Below are positions 27,501 through 36,352 of a stretch of 64,000 nucleotides of DNA, piece by piece (the stretch's first letter is position 1; every line of letters starts with the position of its first letter). Source of the stretch: Pseudomonas marvdashtae. GTDB lineage: Bacteria > Pseudomonadota > Gammaproteobacteria > Pseudomonadales > Pseudomonadaceae. The notes below the pieces were generated by a model. The model made no database searches. It saw only the letters and a program-made list of their open reading frames with translations, and was not told where the DNA came from. The position numbers were made by a program, and so were the translations under genes. Where the stretch lies: assembly GCF_014268655.2 (NCBI RefSeq), contig NZ_JABWQX020000001.1, forward strand, positions 3,812,001-3,876,000. Direction: 5' to 3'.

Positions 27501-29171
27501 ATGAGCCTGCAACTGAGTTTCGCCGAAGCCAGCGCTATCGGCCCACGGGAGGAAAACCAGGACGCCCTGCGCCTGGTCACCCCGGCCCCGGCGCTGGCCG
27601 CCAGCAAAGGTTACCTGTTCGCCATCGCCGACGGCGTGAGCCAATGCGCCGACGGCGGATTGGCCGCCCGTTCGACCTTGCAGGCCCTGGCCCTGGATTA
27701 CTATTCCACCCCGCAGACCTGGGGCGTGGCCCAAGCGCTCGACCGGCTGCTGCTGGCTCAAAATCGCTGGTTGCAGGCCAACGGTGGCGGGCAACCGCTG
27801 CTCACCACCGTCAGCGCGCTGGTCCTGCGGGGTCGACGCTTCACCCTCGCCCATGTCGGCGATTGCCGGGTCTATCGCTGGCACGCCGATCATCTGCAAC
27901 GGGTCAGCGAAGACCATGTCTGGGAACAACAGGGCATGCAACATGTGCTCAAGCGTGCCCTGGGCTTGGATCAGCATCTGATCCTGGACTTCCTCGACGG
28001 TGAATTGCGCACCGATGAAACCTTCGTGCTGCTCAGCGACGGCGTCTGGGCGGTTTTGGGGGATACGGCCATTGCCGGCATCCTTCGTGACCAGCCGGAC
28101 CTGAATCTCGCGGCGCAGACCTTGGTCAACGCCGCGCATCTGGCCGGGAGCCAGGACAACGCCAGTGCCCTGCTGGTGCGCGTCGATGCCTTGGGCGAAG
28201 CCAGCATCGGCGATGCGCTGATCCAATTGCAGCAATGGCCCCTGCCGCCTGCGTTGAAACCGGGCCAAGTGTTCGAGGGCTGGCAGATCGAGAGCCTGCT
28301 CGGCCAGAGCCAGCAGTCGTTGCTCTACCGGGTCCACGACGGTCAGGGCCAACCCTGGCTGCTGAAAACCTTGCCCGTGCACCTGCGAGACGATAGCCGG
28401 GCCGGGCAAGCGTTATTGTCGGAAGAATGGTTTCTCAAGCGCGTCGCGGGCAGGCAGTTTCCGGAAGTGCACGGCGTGCCCCAGCGCCAGCATTTGTACT
28501 ACGTGATGCGCGAATACCAGGGCGAGACCCTGGCCGAGCTGTTCAGCCAGGGCGGGCCGTTGCCCCTGGCCCAGTGGCTGGACCTGGCGCAACGGCTGGT
28601 ACGGGCGGTCGGCCTACTGCATCGCCGGCAGATTTATCACCGCGACATCAAGCCGGAAAACCTGCACCTGGGCGACGACGGGGAATTGCGCTTGCTGGAT
28701 TTCGGCTTGGCGTACTGCCCGGGCCTGTCCGAAGACCAGGCCAACGTCTTGCCCGGCACGCCCAGCTACATCGCTCCGGAGGCGTTCGGCGGCACATTGC
28801 CTACGGCGCAGCAGGATTTGTACGCCGTCGGCGTGACGCTGTATTACCTGCTGACCGGGCATTATCCCTACGGCGAAATCGAAGCCTTCCAACGTCCGCG
28901 CTTTGGCGTGTCGGTGAGTGCTCATCGTTATCGGCCCGACCTGCCTGAATGGCTTGGACTAAGCCTGGATCGCGCGGTGGCGGCGGACCCAGCTCAGCGC
29001 TTTGAAACCGCCGAAGAATGGTTATTGCTACTGGAACAAGGCGAGCGCCGCAGCTTGAGCGTAAGGCCTCGGCCGCTGCTGGAACGAGAGCCGCTGAAGG
29101 TCTGGCGGACGTTGGCGCTGGGGTCGTTGGTGGTGAATGTTGTGCTGTTGTTTCTGGTTTTTCATTCATGA
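27501..29171 (+). CDS. PP2C phosphatase - Ser/Thr protein kinase fusion
   Basis: Two opposing enzymes in one 556-aa protein. The N-terminal PP2C-type phosphatase (about 1-235) has EENQDAL, IADGVSQCADGG, HVGDCRVYRW, LLSDGVW and SQDNASALLVR, the metal-binding aspartates of the family. A Hanks-type kinase domain (about 255-515) follows, with HRDIKPENLHL near 379, DFGLA near 400 and GTPSYIAPEAF. A C-terminal hydrophobic segment (about 535-555) suggests membrane anchoring facing the cytoplasm. It is wedged between nasA and nirB and is probably cotranscribed with nasA. Target proteins are unknown; NasA, beside it, is an obvious candidate but unproven. Confidence 0.92.
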   Translation: MSLQLSFAEASAIGPREENQDALRLVTPAPALAASKGYLFAIADGVSQCADGGLAARSTLQALALDYYSTPQTWGVAQALDRLLLAQNRWLQANGGGQPLLTTVSALVLRGRRFTLAHVGDCRVYRWHADHLQRVSEDHVWEQQGMQHVLKRALGLDQHLILDFLDGELRTDETFVLLSDGVWAVLGDTAIAGILRDQPDLNLAAQTLVNAAHLAGSQDNASALLVRVDALGEASIGDALIQLQQWPLPPALKPGQVFEGWQIESLLGQSQQSLLYRVHDGQGQPWLLKTLPVHLRDDSRAGQALLSEEWFLKRVAGRQFPEVHGVPQRQHLYYVMREYQGETLAELFSQGGPLPLAQWLDLAQRLVRAVGLLHRRQIYHRDIKPENLHLGDDGELRLLDFGLAYCPGLSEDQANVLPGTPSYIAPEAFGGTLPTAQQDLYAVGVTLYYLLTGHYPYGEIEAFQRPRFGVSVSAHRYRPDLPEWLGLSLDRAVAADPAQRFETAEEWLLLLEQGERRSLSVRPRPLLEREPLKVWRTLALGSLVVNVVLLFLVFHS

Positions 29172-29285
29172 CACCAACCCCACCGCGCTCCATTACCGGG
29201 CAACACGCTTTGATTCGGTGCAATAACTCCCCCTCCAACGCGCCCGCCCCTCGCTTGCCCCAATAAATCCGGGTCCCCGAGCCAC

Positions 29286-29303
29286 TTGGCACAACCACTG
29301 CAT
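29286..29303 (+). promoter_or_regulatory. Sigma-54 promoter of nirB
   Basis: TTGGCACAACCACTGCAT, with GG at 29288 and GC at 29300, 10 bases apart. The predicted transcription start is near 29312. Confidence 0.8.
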
Positions 29304-29329
29304 AACCTCTCTCACCATACATAAAGCAA

Positions 29330-29419
29330 CGCCTCCAACGATGAAGGCGGTGCTTCCCGAGAGAACGGGACCAGGACAAAGGCGTCCTCGCTAGGCCACT
29401 AGCGAGACGCCTTTTTTTG
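29330..29419 (+). promoter_or_regulatory. NasT (ANTAR) antitermination leader of nirB, three hexaloops
   Basis: Three successive six-base loops have A first and G fourth. CGCCT/AGGCG has loop AACGAT (29337-29342, one mismatch in the stem). TCCCG/CGGGA has loop AGAGAA (29360-29365). AGGAC/GTCCT has loop AAAGGC (29378-29383). The last hairpin overlaps the 5' arm of a long terminator, AGGCGT and CTCGCTAG (29380-29394) pairing with CTAGCGAG and ACGCCT (29399-29412), followed by a T run. The last two are separated by only two bases and fit the paired P1-P2 element; the first is extra. Confidence 0.85.
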
Positions 29420-29488
29420 TTTTCGTAAAAATGTCGAGCCAGTCCGATCGCCGTGATGAAACCGGACCTGAGCTTGCGGAGAACCCTG

Positions 29489-31942
29489 ATGAAAAAACTC
29501 AAACTGGTAATGATCGGCAACGGCATGGCCGGGGTTCGCACCCTCGAGGAACTGCTCAAGCTGAGCAACGAGCTCTACGACATCACGGTATTCGGCGCCG
29601 AGCCTCACACCAATTACAACCGCATCCTGCTGTCGCCGGTGCTGGCCGGGGAGCAAACGTTCGAAGACATCGTGCTCAACGACCTGAGCTGGTACTTGGA
29701 AAACAACATCAAGTTGCTGCTCAACCGCAAAGTCGTGGAGATCGATCGCATCAAGCGCCGGGTCATCGCCGAAGACGGTAGCGAAGCCGAATACGACCGC
29801 CTGCTGATCGCCACCGGCTCTACGCCGTTCATCTTGCCGATCCCCGGCAACACCCTGGACGGCGTGATTGGCTACCGCGACATCGCCGACACCCAAGCGA
29901 TGATCGACACCGCCAAGACTCACAAGCACGCCGTGGTGATCGGCGGCGGCTTGCTGGGCCTGGAAGCGGCCAACGGCCTGAAGTTGCGCGGCATGGACGT
30001 GACCGTCGTGCACATCGGTGAATGGCTGTTGGAACGGCAACTGGACAAGACCAGCGGCCAACTGCTGCAAACCGCCCTGGAAAATCGTGGCCTCAAGTTC
30101 CGCCTGTGTGAACAGACCCAGGCCCTGCACGACGCCGGCAATGGCCGGGTCGGCTCGGTACAGTTCAAGAACGGCGACATCATCCCCGCCGACCTGGTGG
30201 TGATGGCCGCCGGCATCCGCCCCAACACCGAACTTGCGGAAAAATCCGGCATCCCGTGCAACCGCGGGATCCTGGTCAACGACACGATGCAAACCTACGA
30301 TCCGCGCGTCTATGCCATCGGCGAGTGCGCCAGCCACCGTGGCACGGCTTATGGCTTGGTGGCCCCGTTGTTCGAACAAGCCAAGGTCTGCGCCAATCAC
30401 CTCGCGCAACTGGGCTTCGCCACTTACAAGGGCTCGGTCACGTCGACCAAGTTGAAAGTCACCGGCATCGACCTGTTCTCCGCCGGGGATTTCATGGGTG
30501 GCGAAGGCACCGAGACCATCACCCTTTCCGACCCGATCGGTGGCGTCTACAAAAAACTGGTGATCAAGGATGACGTGCTGGTCGGCGCCTGCCTGTACGG
30601 CGACACAGCGGATGGCGGCTGGTATTTCCGCCAGATCCGTGAGAACCACGCCATCAGCGAGATCCGCGATCACCTGATGTTTGGGGAAAACGCTTTAGGC
30701 GACGTAGGCCACCAAGGCCAGGACAAAGCCATGAGCATGGCCGACACGGCCGAAGTCTGCGGCTGCAACGGCGTGTGCAAGGGCACCATCGTCAAGGCCA
30801 TCCAGGAACACGGGCTATTCAGCGTCGATGACGTGAAAAAACACACCAAGGCCGCCAGTTCCTGCGGCTCCTGCGCCGGCCTGGTGGAACAGATCCTGAT
30901 CAACACCGTGGGCGGTGCGGCGGACGTCAAGCCGAAAAGCGAAAAAGCCATCTGCGGCTGCAGCGACCTCAACCACGGCCAGATCCGCCAGGCGATCCGC
31001 GACCAGCACCTGCTGACCATCGCCGGGACCATGAGCTATTTGAACTGGCGCACTCCCAACGGCTGCGCGACGTGCCGCCCGGCCCTGAACTATTACCTGA
31101 TCTCCACCTGGCCAGGCGAAGCCCAGGACGACCCGCAGTCGCGCCTGATCAACGAGCGGGCCCACGCCAACATCCAGAAAGACGGCACCTATTCGGTGGT
31201 TCCGCGGATGTGGGGCGGCGTGACCAACCCTTCCGAACTGCGGCGCATCGCCGACGTGGCCGACAAGTACAACGTGCCGATGGTCAAGGTCACCGGCGGG
31301 CAGCGCATCGATCTGCTGGGCATCAAGAAGCAGGATTTGCCCGGCGTGTGGAAAGACCTCGACATGCCGTCCGGCCACGCCTACGGCAAGTCCATCCGCA
31401 CCGTGAAGACCTGCGTTGGCAGCGAGTTCTGCCGCTTCGGCACGCAGAACTCCACCCAGCTTGGCATCGAGCTCGAGCACGATCTGTTCAATATGTGGTC
31501 GCCGCACAAGGTGAAGCTGGCCGTCTCCGGTTGCCCACGCAACTGCTCGGAAGCCGGCATCAAGGACGTGGGAATTATCGGCGTCGATTCGGGCTGGGAG
31601 ATGTACATCGGCGGCAACGGCGGGATCAAGACCGAGGTCGCCGAGTTCTTCGTCAAGCTCAAGACCGCCGAAGAAGTCCGCGAATACAACGGTGCTTTCC
31701 TGCAGCTGTACCGCGAGGAAGCCTTTTACCTGGAACGCACCGTGCACTACATGCAACGGGTCGGCATGGAACACATCAAGAAAGCCGTGTTGGAAGACCC
31801 GGAGCGGCGCAAGGCCCTTCATGAACGCCTGAAGTTTTCCTTGTCGCTGGAACAAGACCCGTGGAAGCAACGCCTGGAACAGCCTCAGCTGAAAAAAGAA
31901 TTCGAAGTCATCCCTGTGAAGACCTTGGAGGTGCCGGCATGA
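29489..31942 (+). CDS. nirB: Assimilatory nitrite reductase [NAD(P)H], large subunit NirB
   Basis: Cytoplasmic siroheme enzyme reducing nitrite to ammonium. It is 817 aa. An FAD/NAD(P)H oxidoreductase half (GNGMAGVRTLEEL near 10, HAVVIGGGLLGLEAANGL near 150) is followed by BFD-like [2Fe-2S] cysteines (CGCNGVCKG, SSCGSCAG). The siroheme/[4Fe-4S] half has TCVGSEFCRFGTQ (C-x5-C) and GCPRNCSEAG (C-x3-C). The start MKKLKLVMIGNGM at 29489 follows GGAG; upstream in-frame codons were excluded. It overlaps nirD by 4 bases. Confidence 0.96.
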   Translation: MKKLKLVMIGNGMAGVRTLEELLKLSNELYDITVFGAEPHTNYNRILLSPVLAGEQTFEDIVLNDLSWYLENNIKLLLNRKVVEIDRIKRRVIAEDGSEAEYDRLLIATGSTPFILPIPGNTLDGVIGYRDIADTQAMIDTAKTHKHAVVIGGGLLGLEAANGLKLRGMDVTVVHIGEWLLERQLDKTSGQLLQTALENRGLKFRLCEQTQALHDAGNGRVGSVQFKNGDIIPADLVVMAAGIRPNTELAEKSGIPCNRGILVNDTMQTYDPRVYAIGECASHRGTAYGLVAPLFEQAKVCANHLAQLGFATYKGSVTSTKLKVTGIDLFSAGDFMGGEGTETITLSDPIGGVYKKLVIKDDVLVGACLYGDTADGGWYFRQIRENHAISEIRDHLMFGENALGDVGHQGQDKAMSMADTAEVCGCNGVCKGTIVKAIQEHGLFSVDDVKKHTKAASSCGSCAGLVEQILINTVGGAADVKPKSEKAICGCSDLNHGQIRQAIRDQHLLTIAGTMSYLNWRTPNGCATCRPALNYYLISTWPGEAQDDPQSRLINERAHANIQKDGTYSVVPRMWGGVTNPSELRRIADVADKYNVPMVKVTGGQRIDLLGIKKQDLPGVWKDLDMPSGHAYGKSIRTVKTCVGSEFCRFGTQNSTQLGIELEHDLFNMWSPHKVKLAVSGCPRNCSEAGIKDVGIIGVDSGWEMYIGGNGGIKTEVAEFFVKLKTAEEVREYNGAFLQLYREEAFYLERTVHYMQRVGMEHIKKAVLEDPERRKALHERLKFSLSLEQDPWKQRLEQPQLKKEFEVIPVKTLEVPA

Positions 31943-32256
31943 ACTGGCTGGATATCTGCGCGCTGGAAGAGATCAATATCCTCGGTTCGCGCATCATCAA
32001 TGGCCCGAAAGGCGACATCGCGATTTTCCGCACCAGCGACGACGAGGTGTTCGCCCTCGATGACCGTTGCCCGCACAAGGGTGGCCCGCTGTCCCAAGGG
32101 TTGGTCTACGGCAAGCGCGTCGCCTGCCCGTTGCACAACTGGCAGATCGACCTGGAGAGCGGCCAGGCCCAGGCCCCCGACGTGGGCTGCGCCCATCATC
32201 ATTCGGCGCGGGTCGAGAACGGCCGGGTCATGCTCGCCCTGCGGGACGCAAGCTGA
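31939..32256 (+). CDS. nirD: Nitrite reductase small subunit NirD (Rieske-type)
   Basis: Small subunit of assimilatory nitrite reductase, 105 aa, with a Rieske-like fold carrying CPHKGGPLSQG and CPLHNWQ, that is, both Cys-His pairs are retained. Some NirD proteins have lost these; here a [2Fe-2S] cluster is possible. ATGA overlap with nirB and a one-base overlap with the nitrate reductase gene show tight translational coupling. Confidence 0.93.
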   Translation: MNWLDICALEEINILGSRIINGPKGDIAIFRTSDDEVFALDDRCPHKGGPLSQGLVYGKRVACPLHNWQIDLESGQAQAPDVGCAHHHSARVENGRVMLALRDAS

Positions 32257-34973
32257 TGAACCGCCAGATCACTGCCTCGACCTGCTGTTATTGCGGGGTC
32301 GGTTGCGGCGTCCTGATCGAGCATGACGGCGAGCGCATCCTTGGCGTCAGCGGCGATCCCGCCCATCCGGCCAACTTCGGCAAACTGTGCAGCAAGGGCT
32401 CGACCCTGCACCTGACCGGCGACCTCGCCGCGCGCGCCCTGTATCCCGAGCTACGCCTGGGTAAAAGCCTGGCCAGGGGCCGCACCGACTGGGACAGCGC
32501 CCTGGATCACGCCGCCAGCGTCTTCGCCGACACGATCGCCGAGCACGGCCCCGACAGCGTGGCGTTCTACATCTCCGGCCAATTGCTGACCGAGGATTAC
32601 TACGCCTTCAACAAACTTGCCCGGGCATTGGTGGGCACCAACAACATCGACAGTAATTCGCGGCTGTGCATGTCCTCCGCCGTGGTGGGCTACAAGCGCA
32701 GCCTCGGTGCCGACGCCCCACCCTGCAGCTACGAAGACCTGGAGCTGAGCGACTGCGTGATGATTGTCGGCAGCAACATGGCCTACGCCCACCCGATCCT
32801 GTTTCGCCGCCTGGAAGAGGCCAAATCCCGCCGGCCGCAGATGAAAATCATCGTCATCGATCCCCGGCGCACCGACACCTGCGACCTGGCCGACCTGCAC
32901 CTGGCGATTCTGCCGGGCACCGACGTGGCCTTGTTTCATGGGATTTTGCACTTGCTGCTGTGGGAAGACTGGGTCGACCGCAGCTTCATCAAGGCCCATA
33001 CCGAAGGCCTGGCGGACCTGAAGAATCTGGTGCGCGACTACACGCCGACCATGGTCGCTCAACTGTGCGGCATCAGCGTCGAGCAACTGCACCAGTGCGC
33101 CGAATGGGTCGGCACCTCCCCGAGTTTCCTGTCGTTGTGGTGCATGGGCTTGAACCAGTCCACCGCCGGCAGCGCAAAAAACAGCGCGCTGATCAATTTG
33201 CACCTGGCCACCGGCCAAATTGGCCGGCCGGGTGCGGGACCGTTCTCGTTGACTGGCCAGCCTAACGCAATGGGCGGCAGGGAAACCGGCAGTCTGTCCA
33301 ACCTGCTGCCGGGCCATCGCGAAGCGGGCAATCCTGAGCATCGCGCCGAAGTCGCCAGCTATTGGGGCGTGGAACAACTGCCCAGCACTCCGGGGCTGAG
33401 CGCCATTGAGCTCTTCGAACAGGTGCGCAGCGGCAAGATCAAGGCCCTGTGGATCGCCTGCACCAACCCGGCCCAATCGATGCCGGACCAGACCGCCGTG
33501 CGCGAAGCCCTGCAAACCTGCCCGTTCGTGGTGTTGCAGGAAGCCTTCCGAACTACCGAGACCGCCGCGTTTGCCGACCTGTTGCTGCCGGCGGCCAGTT
33601 GGGGCGAAAAGGAAGGCTCGGTGACCAATTCCGAACGGCGTATTTCCCACGTTCGCCGGGCAATAAATGCACCGGGCGAAGCACGTCCGGACTGGGCCAT
33701 CACCGTGGATTTCGCACAGCGCCTGGAAAAACGCCTGCGCCCGAACCTACCCAGCCTGTTCGCCTTCGACGCCCCGGCCCAACTGTTCGATGAATACAAA
33801 CAACTGACCCGCGGCCGCGACCTGGACCTGTCCGGCATCAGCCATGCGTTGATCGATCAACTTGGCCCACAACAATGGCCTTTCCCGGAAGGCGCCACGG
33901 TTGGAACGGCGCGTTTGTATGTGGACGGGATTTTTCCTACCGACAGTGGCCGTGCCCGGTTTATGGCCGAACCCTATCGCGCCGCCAAGGAGCTACGTGA
34001 CGCACGCTACCCGCTGACCCTGAACACCGGTCGTCTGCGGGACCAATGGCACGGCATGAGCCGCACCGGCACCGCTGCGCAATTGTTTGGGCATGTGAAC
34101 GAAGCCGTGCTCAGCCTGCATCCGGACGAACTGAATCGCCATCGTCTGCGAGCCGGCGATCTGGTCAGCCTGAAAAGCCGTCGCGGCAGCGTGATCGTGG
34201 CAGTGGACAGTGACGAGAGCGTTCGCCCTGGCCAAGCCTTCCTGCCCATGCATTGGGGCGACCGGTTTCTCAAGGGCGGCGTAAATACCCTGACTCAACC
34301 GGCTTTCGACCCGTTGTCGAAACAGCCGGAACTCAAGCACAGCGGCGTGCGCCTGGAACCGGTGAACCTGCCTTGGCAACTTTTCGCCTTGGTCGAGGGC
34401 GATGTTCAGCAGCATCTGGAGACGCTGCGTCCGCTGTGTGAGGCGTTTGCCTACGTCAGCCTGAGCCTGACTGGACGCGAACGCCCCGCGCTGCTGATCC
34501 GCGCTGCCAGCGCCGTTGCGCCAGAACCGCAACTGCTACAGGCGATCGACGAACAACTGGGGCTGATCGACGGGCCGGTGCTGGCCTATGACGATCCGCG
34601 TCGCTCCATCGGTAAACGGGTACGGATCGAAAATGGTCGTATCACTGCCATTCGCCTGGCCGGCGAAACCCTGGCCCGGCACTGGCTGCAGAACCTGTGG
34701 CTGGAAGGCCGTGCCGATGAGCAACTGCGCCGTTGGTTACTGGCACCGCTGAGCGCGCCGCCGGGCAACGTCGGCGCTACCGTGGGCGGTGGCAAGACGC
34801 TCTGCAATTGCATGAACGTCAGCCAACGCGCCATCTGCGCCGGCATCGAGCGTGGCTTGGACTTGCAGGGATTGAAAAAAGAACTGGGTTGCGGCACGCA
34901 ATGCGGTTCCTGCGTACCTGAAATCAAGCGCCTGCTGGTTGCCACCGCGCAACCGGTGGCCGCGATCTCGTGA
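32256..34973 (+). CDS. nasC: Assimilatory nitrate reductase, catalytic subunit
   Basis: Molybdenum bis-MGD enzyme reducing nitrate to nitrite in the cytoplasm. It is 905 aa from ATG 32256. The N-terminal [4Fe-4S] site is CYCGVGC (about 11-17) plus LCSKG near 44. Molybdopterin-domain motifs include NSRLCMSSAVVGYKRSLG and GLNQSTAGSAKNSALINLHL. The last 70 residues are a BFD-like [2Fe-2S] domain (CNCMNVSQRAIC, then GCGTQCGSC), which lets the enzyme take electrons from a reductase partner. The same protein is called nasA in some organisms; here that symbol is used for the transporter. Confidence 0.93.
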   Translation: MNRQITASTCCYCGVGCGVLIEHDGERILGVSGDPAHPANFGKLCSKGSTLHLTGDLAARALYPELRLGKSLARGRTDWDSALDHAASVFADTIAEHGPDSVAFYISGQLLTEDYYAFNKLARALVGTNNIDSNSRLCMSSAVVGYKRSLGADAPPCSYEDLELSDCVMIVGSNMAYAHPILFRRLEEAKSRRPQMKIIVIDPRRTDTCDLADLHLAILPGTDVALFHGILHLLLWEDWVDRSFIKAHTEGLADLKNLVRDYTPTMVAQLCGISVEQLHQCAEWVGTSPSFLSLWCMGLNQSTAGSAKNSALINLHLATGQIGRPGAGPFSLTGQPNAMGGRETGSLSNLLPGHREAGNPEHRAEVASYWGVEQLPSTPGLSAIELFEQVRSGKIKALWIACTNPAQSMPDQTAVREALQTCPFVVLQEAFRTTETAAFADLLLPAASWGEKEGSVTNSERRISHVRRAINAPGEARPDWAITVDFAQRLEKRLRPNLPSLFAFDAPAQLFDEYKQLTRGRDLDLSGISHALIDQLGPQQWPFPEGATVGTARLYVDGIFPTDSGRARFMAEPYRAAKELRDARYPLTLNTGRLRDQWHGMSRTGTAAQLFGHVNEAVLSLHPDELNRHRLRAGDLVSLKSRRGSVIVAVDSDESVRPGQAFLPMHWGDRFLKGGVNTLTQPAFDPLSKQPELKHSGVRLEPVNLPWQLFALVEGDVQQHLETLRPLCEAFAYVSLSLTGRERPALLIRAASAVAPEPQLLQAIDEQLGLIDGPVLAYDDPRRSIGKRVRIENGRITAIRLAGETLARHWLQNLWLEGRADEQLRRWLLAPLSAPPGNVGATVGGGKTLCNCMNVSQRAICAGIERGLDLQGLKKELGCGTQCGSCVPEIKRLLVATAQPVAAIS

Positions 34974-34983
34974 GGAAAACACT

Positions 34984-35739
34984 ATGAACGCAAAAGTCTG
35001 GCTGGTGGGTGCAGGTCCTGGCGACCCTGAATTGCTGACCCTCAAAGCCGTGCGCGCCTTGGGCGAGGCGGATGTGGTGTTGATCGACGATCTGGTCAAC
35101 GTCGCGGTGCTGGAGCATTGCCCCGCTGCACGCGTCATCGCCGTGGGCAAGCGCGGCGGCTGCCGGTCCACGCCACAGGCATTCATTCACCGGCTGATGT
35201 TGCGTTATGCCCGCCAAGGCAAATGCGTGGTGCGCCTCAAGGGCGGCGATCCGTGCATCTTCGGTCGCGGCGGTGAAGAGGCGCAGTGGTTGCGCGAGCA
35301 TGGGGTCGAAGTGGAATTGGTCAACGGCATCACCGCCGGCCTCGCGGGCGCCACCCAATGCGATATTTCACTGACCCTGCGCGGAATCGCCCGGGGCGTG
35401 ACCCTGGTCACGGCCCACACTCAGGACGGCAGCAGCCTGAACTGGCAAGCCCTGGCGCAAAGCGGGACCACCCTGGTGGTGTACATGGGCGTGGCGAAAC
35501 TGAGCGAGATCCGCGAGCAGTTGTTGGCCGGTGGCCTGGCGGCGGACACGCCCGTGGCCATGATCGAAAACGCCTCCCTGCCCCACCAGCGCGACTGCCG
35601 CAGCGACCTGGCCTCGATGGAAGCCGATGCCAGCGCGTTTCAACTCAAGAGCCCGGCGATCCTGGTGATTGGCGCGGTGGCCGGCGCTGCTGAACTGCCC
35701 GCCTCGCAGCGTGCCTGGGCGCGGGCGTCAGCCCTCTGA
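34984..35739 (+). CDS. cobA: Uroporphyrinogen-III C-methyltransferase (siroheme synthesis)
   Basis: SAM-dependent enzyme making precorrin-2, the precursor of the siroheme needed by NirB. It is 251 aa with the family motifs VGAGPGDPELLTLKA near 8, VRLKGGDPCIFGRGGEE near 83, and GTTLVVYMG near 165. It lacks the oxidase/ferrochelatase half of CysG, so it is the methyltransferase alone. GAGGAAAA precedes the ATG. Last gene of the nitrite/nitrate reductase operon. Confidence 0.92.
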   Translation: MNAKVWLVGAGPGDPELLTLKAVRALGEADVVLIDDLVNVAVLEHCPAARVIAVGKRGGCRSTPQAFIHRLMLRYARQGKCVVRLKGGDPCIFGRGGEEAQWLREHGVEVELVNGITAGLAGATQCDISLTLRGIARGVTLVTAHTQDGSSLNWQALAQSGTTLVVYMGVAKLSEIREQLLAGGLAADTPVAMIENASLPHQRDCRSDLASMEADASAFQLKSPAILVIGAVAGAAELPASQRAWARASAL

Positions 35740-35755
35740 CAGACAACCCCTACCA

Positions 35756-35840
35756 TGTGGGAGCGAGCTTGCTCGCGATGGCAATGTATCAGCAACCTGA
35801 AGGGTGACTGACACACCTCAATCGCGAGCAGGCTCCCACA
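35756..35840. repeat. REPIN after the nitrate operon
   Basis: TGTGGGAGCGAGCTTGCTCG (35756) and its near reverse complement ending CGCGAGCAGGCTCCCACA (35840) flank about 40 bases. Classic fluorescent-pseudomonad REP pair, starting 16 bases after the cobA stop. Confidence 0.85.
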
Positions 35841-35888
35841 ATGAGATTGAAGTACAGCCGCCGGAGATAGGTCGGCTGTCAGGCCGCC

Positions 35889-35911
35889 TTCGCGAGCAAG
35901 CCCGCTCCACA
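35889..35911. repeat. Single REP element
   Basis: TCGCGAGCAAGCCCGCTCCA, same type as the pair at 35756-35840, one mismatch from the usual core. Confidence 0.7.
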
Positions 35912-35950
35912 ATGAGATCGAGCACGACCGGGAAAGCCAGGTCGGCTGTT

Positions 35951-36235
35951 AGGCCGCCTCGCTTTTGATTTTGATCTGGGGCGCCCCGTTAACCACGATG
36001 GCCGAACGCAGGTATTGTGGAGTGGGCATCTCGGCATGGATGCCGGGATAGCCGCGCTGGGCCATGGATGGCCCTTCGCGGCGGGCCCACGGAGCAATGC
36101 CGGAGTGAGGGCATGCCGAGCCTAAGCGAGGCACCGAGTGGTGGGGCAAGCCTTTTTTGCTTACTTTTTTTGGCGTCTGAAAAAAAGTGAGCCGCCGTAA
36201 GGGCGGAACCCTAAGTAGCCGTTACCGCAGCAATG
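35951..36235. repeat. Probable dispersed Pseudomonas repeat of unknown function
   Basis: About 285 bases bounded by REPs and without a credible gene. It ends in an A/T-run region (GCTTACTTTTTTTGGCG, then GAAAAAAAGTGAGCCGCC) whose halves form an inverted repeat with GTGAGC. I recall similar sequence recurring in P. fluorescens genomes, often wrongly annotated as small hypothetical proteins. A minus-strand frame (35949-36149, 66 codons) exists but lacks a ribosome site. Family assignment is from memory. Confidence 0.4.
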
Positions 36236-36280
36236 GATATGTACCCAGTCAACAACCCCCCGGCCGACTGTCAAACCGCC

Positions 36281-36306
36281 ATCGCGAGCAAGCTCGCTCC
36301 CACAGG
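36281..36306. repeat. Single REP element
   Basis: ATCGCGAGCAAGCTCGCTCC followed by CACAGG. Third REP site between cobA and oprF. Confidence 0.75.
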
Positions 36307-36352
36307 TCTCGTGCTTTCCCAGCCCCCTGATTTCCATAAATCCCACGCAAAG

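Noticed and set aside
26718-28409. Minus-strand open frame spanning nasA and the kinase gene
   Set aside because: It crosses two real genes on the opposite strand and has a composition typical of shadow frames.
35949-36149. 66-codon minus-strand frame as a small protein gene
   Set aside because: No ribosome site; lies in repeat-rich sequence of the sort often mis-annotated as coding.
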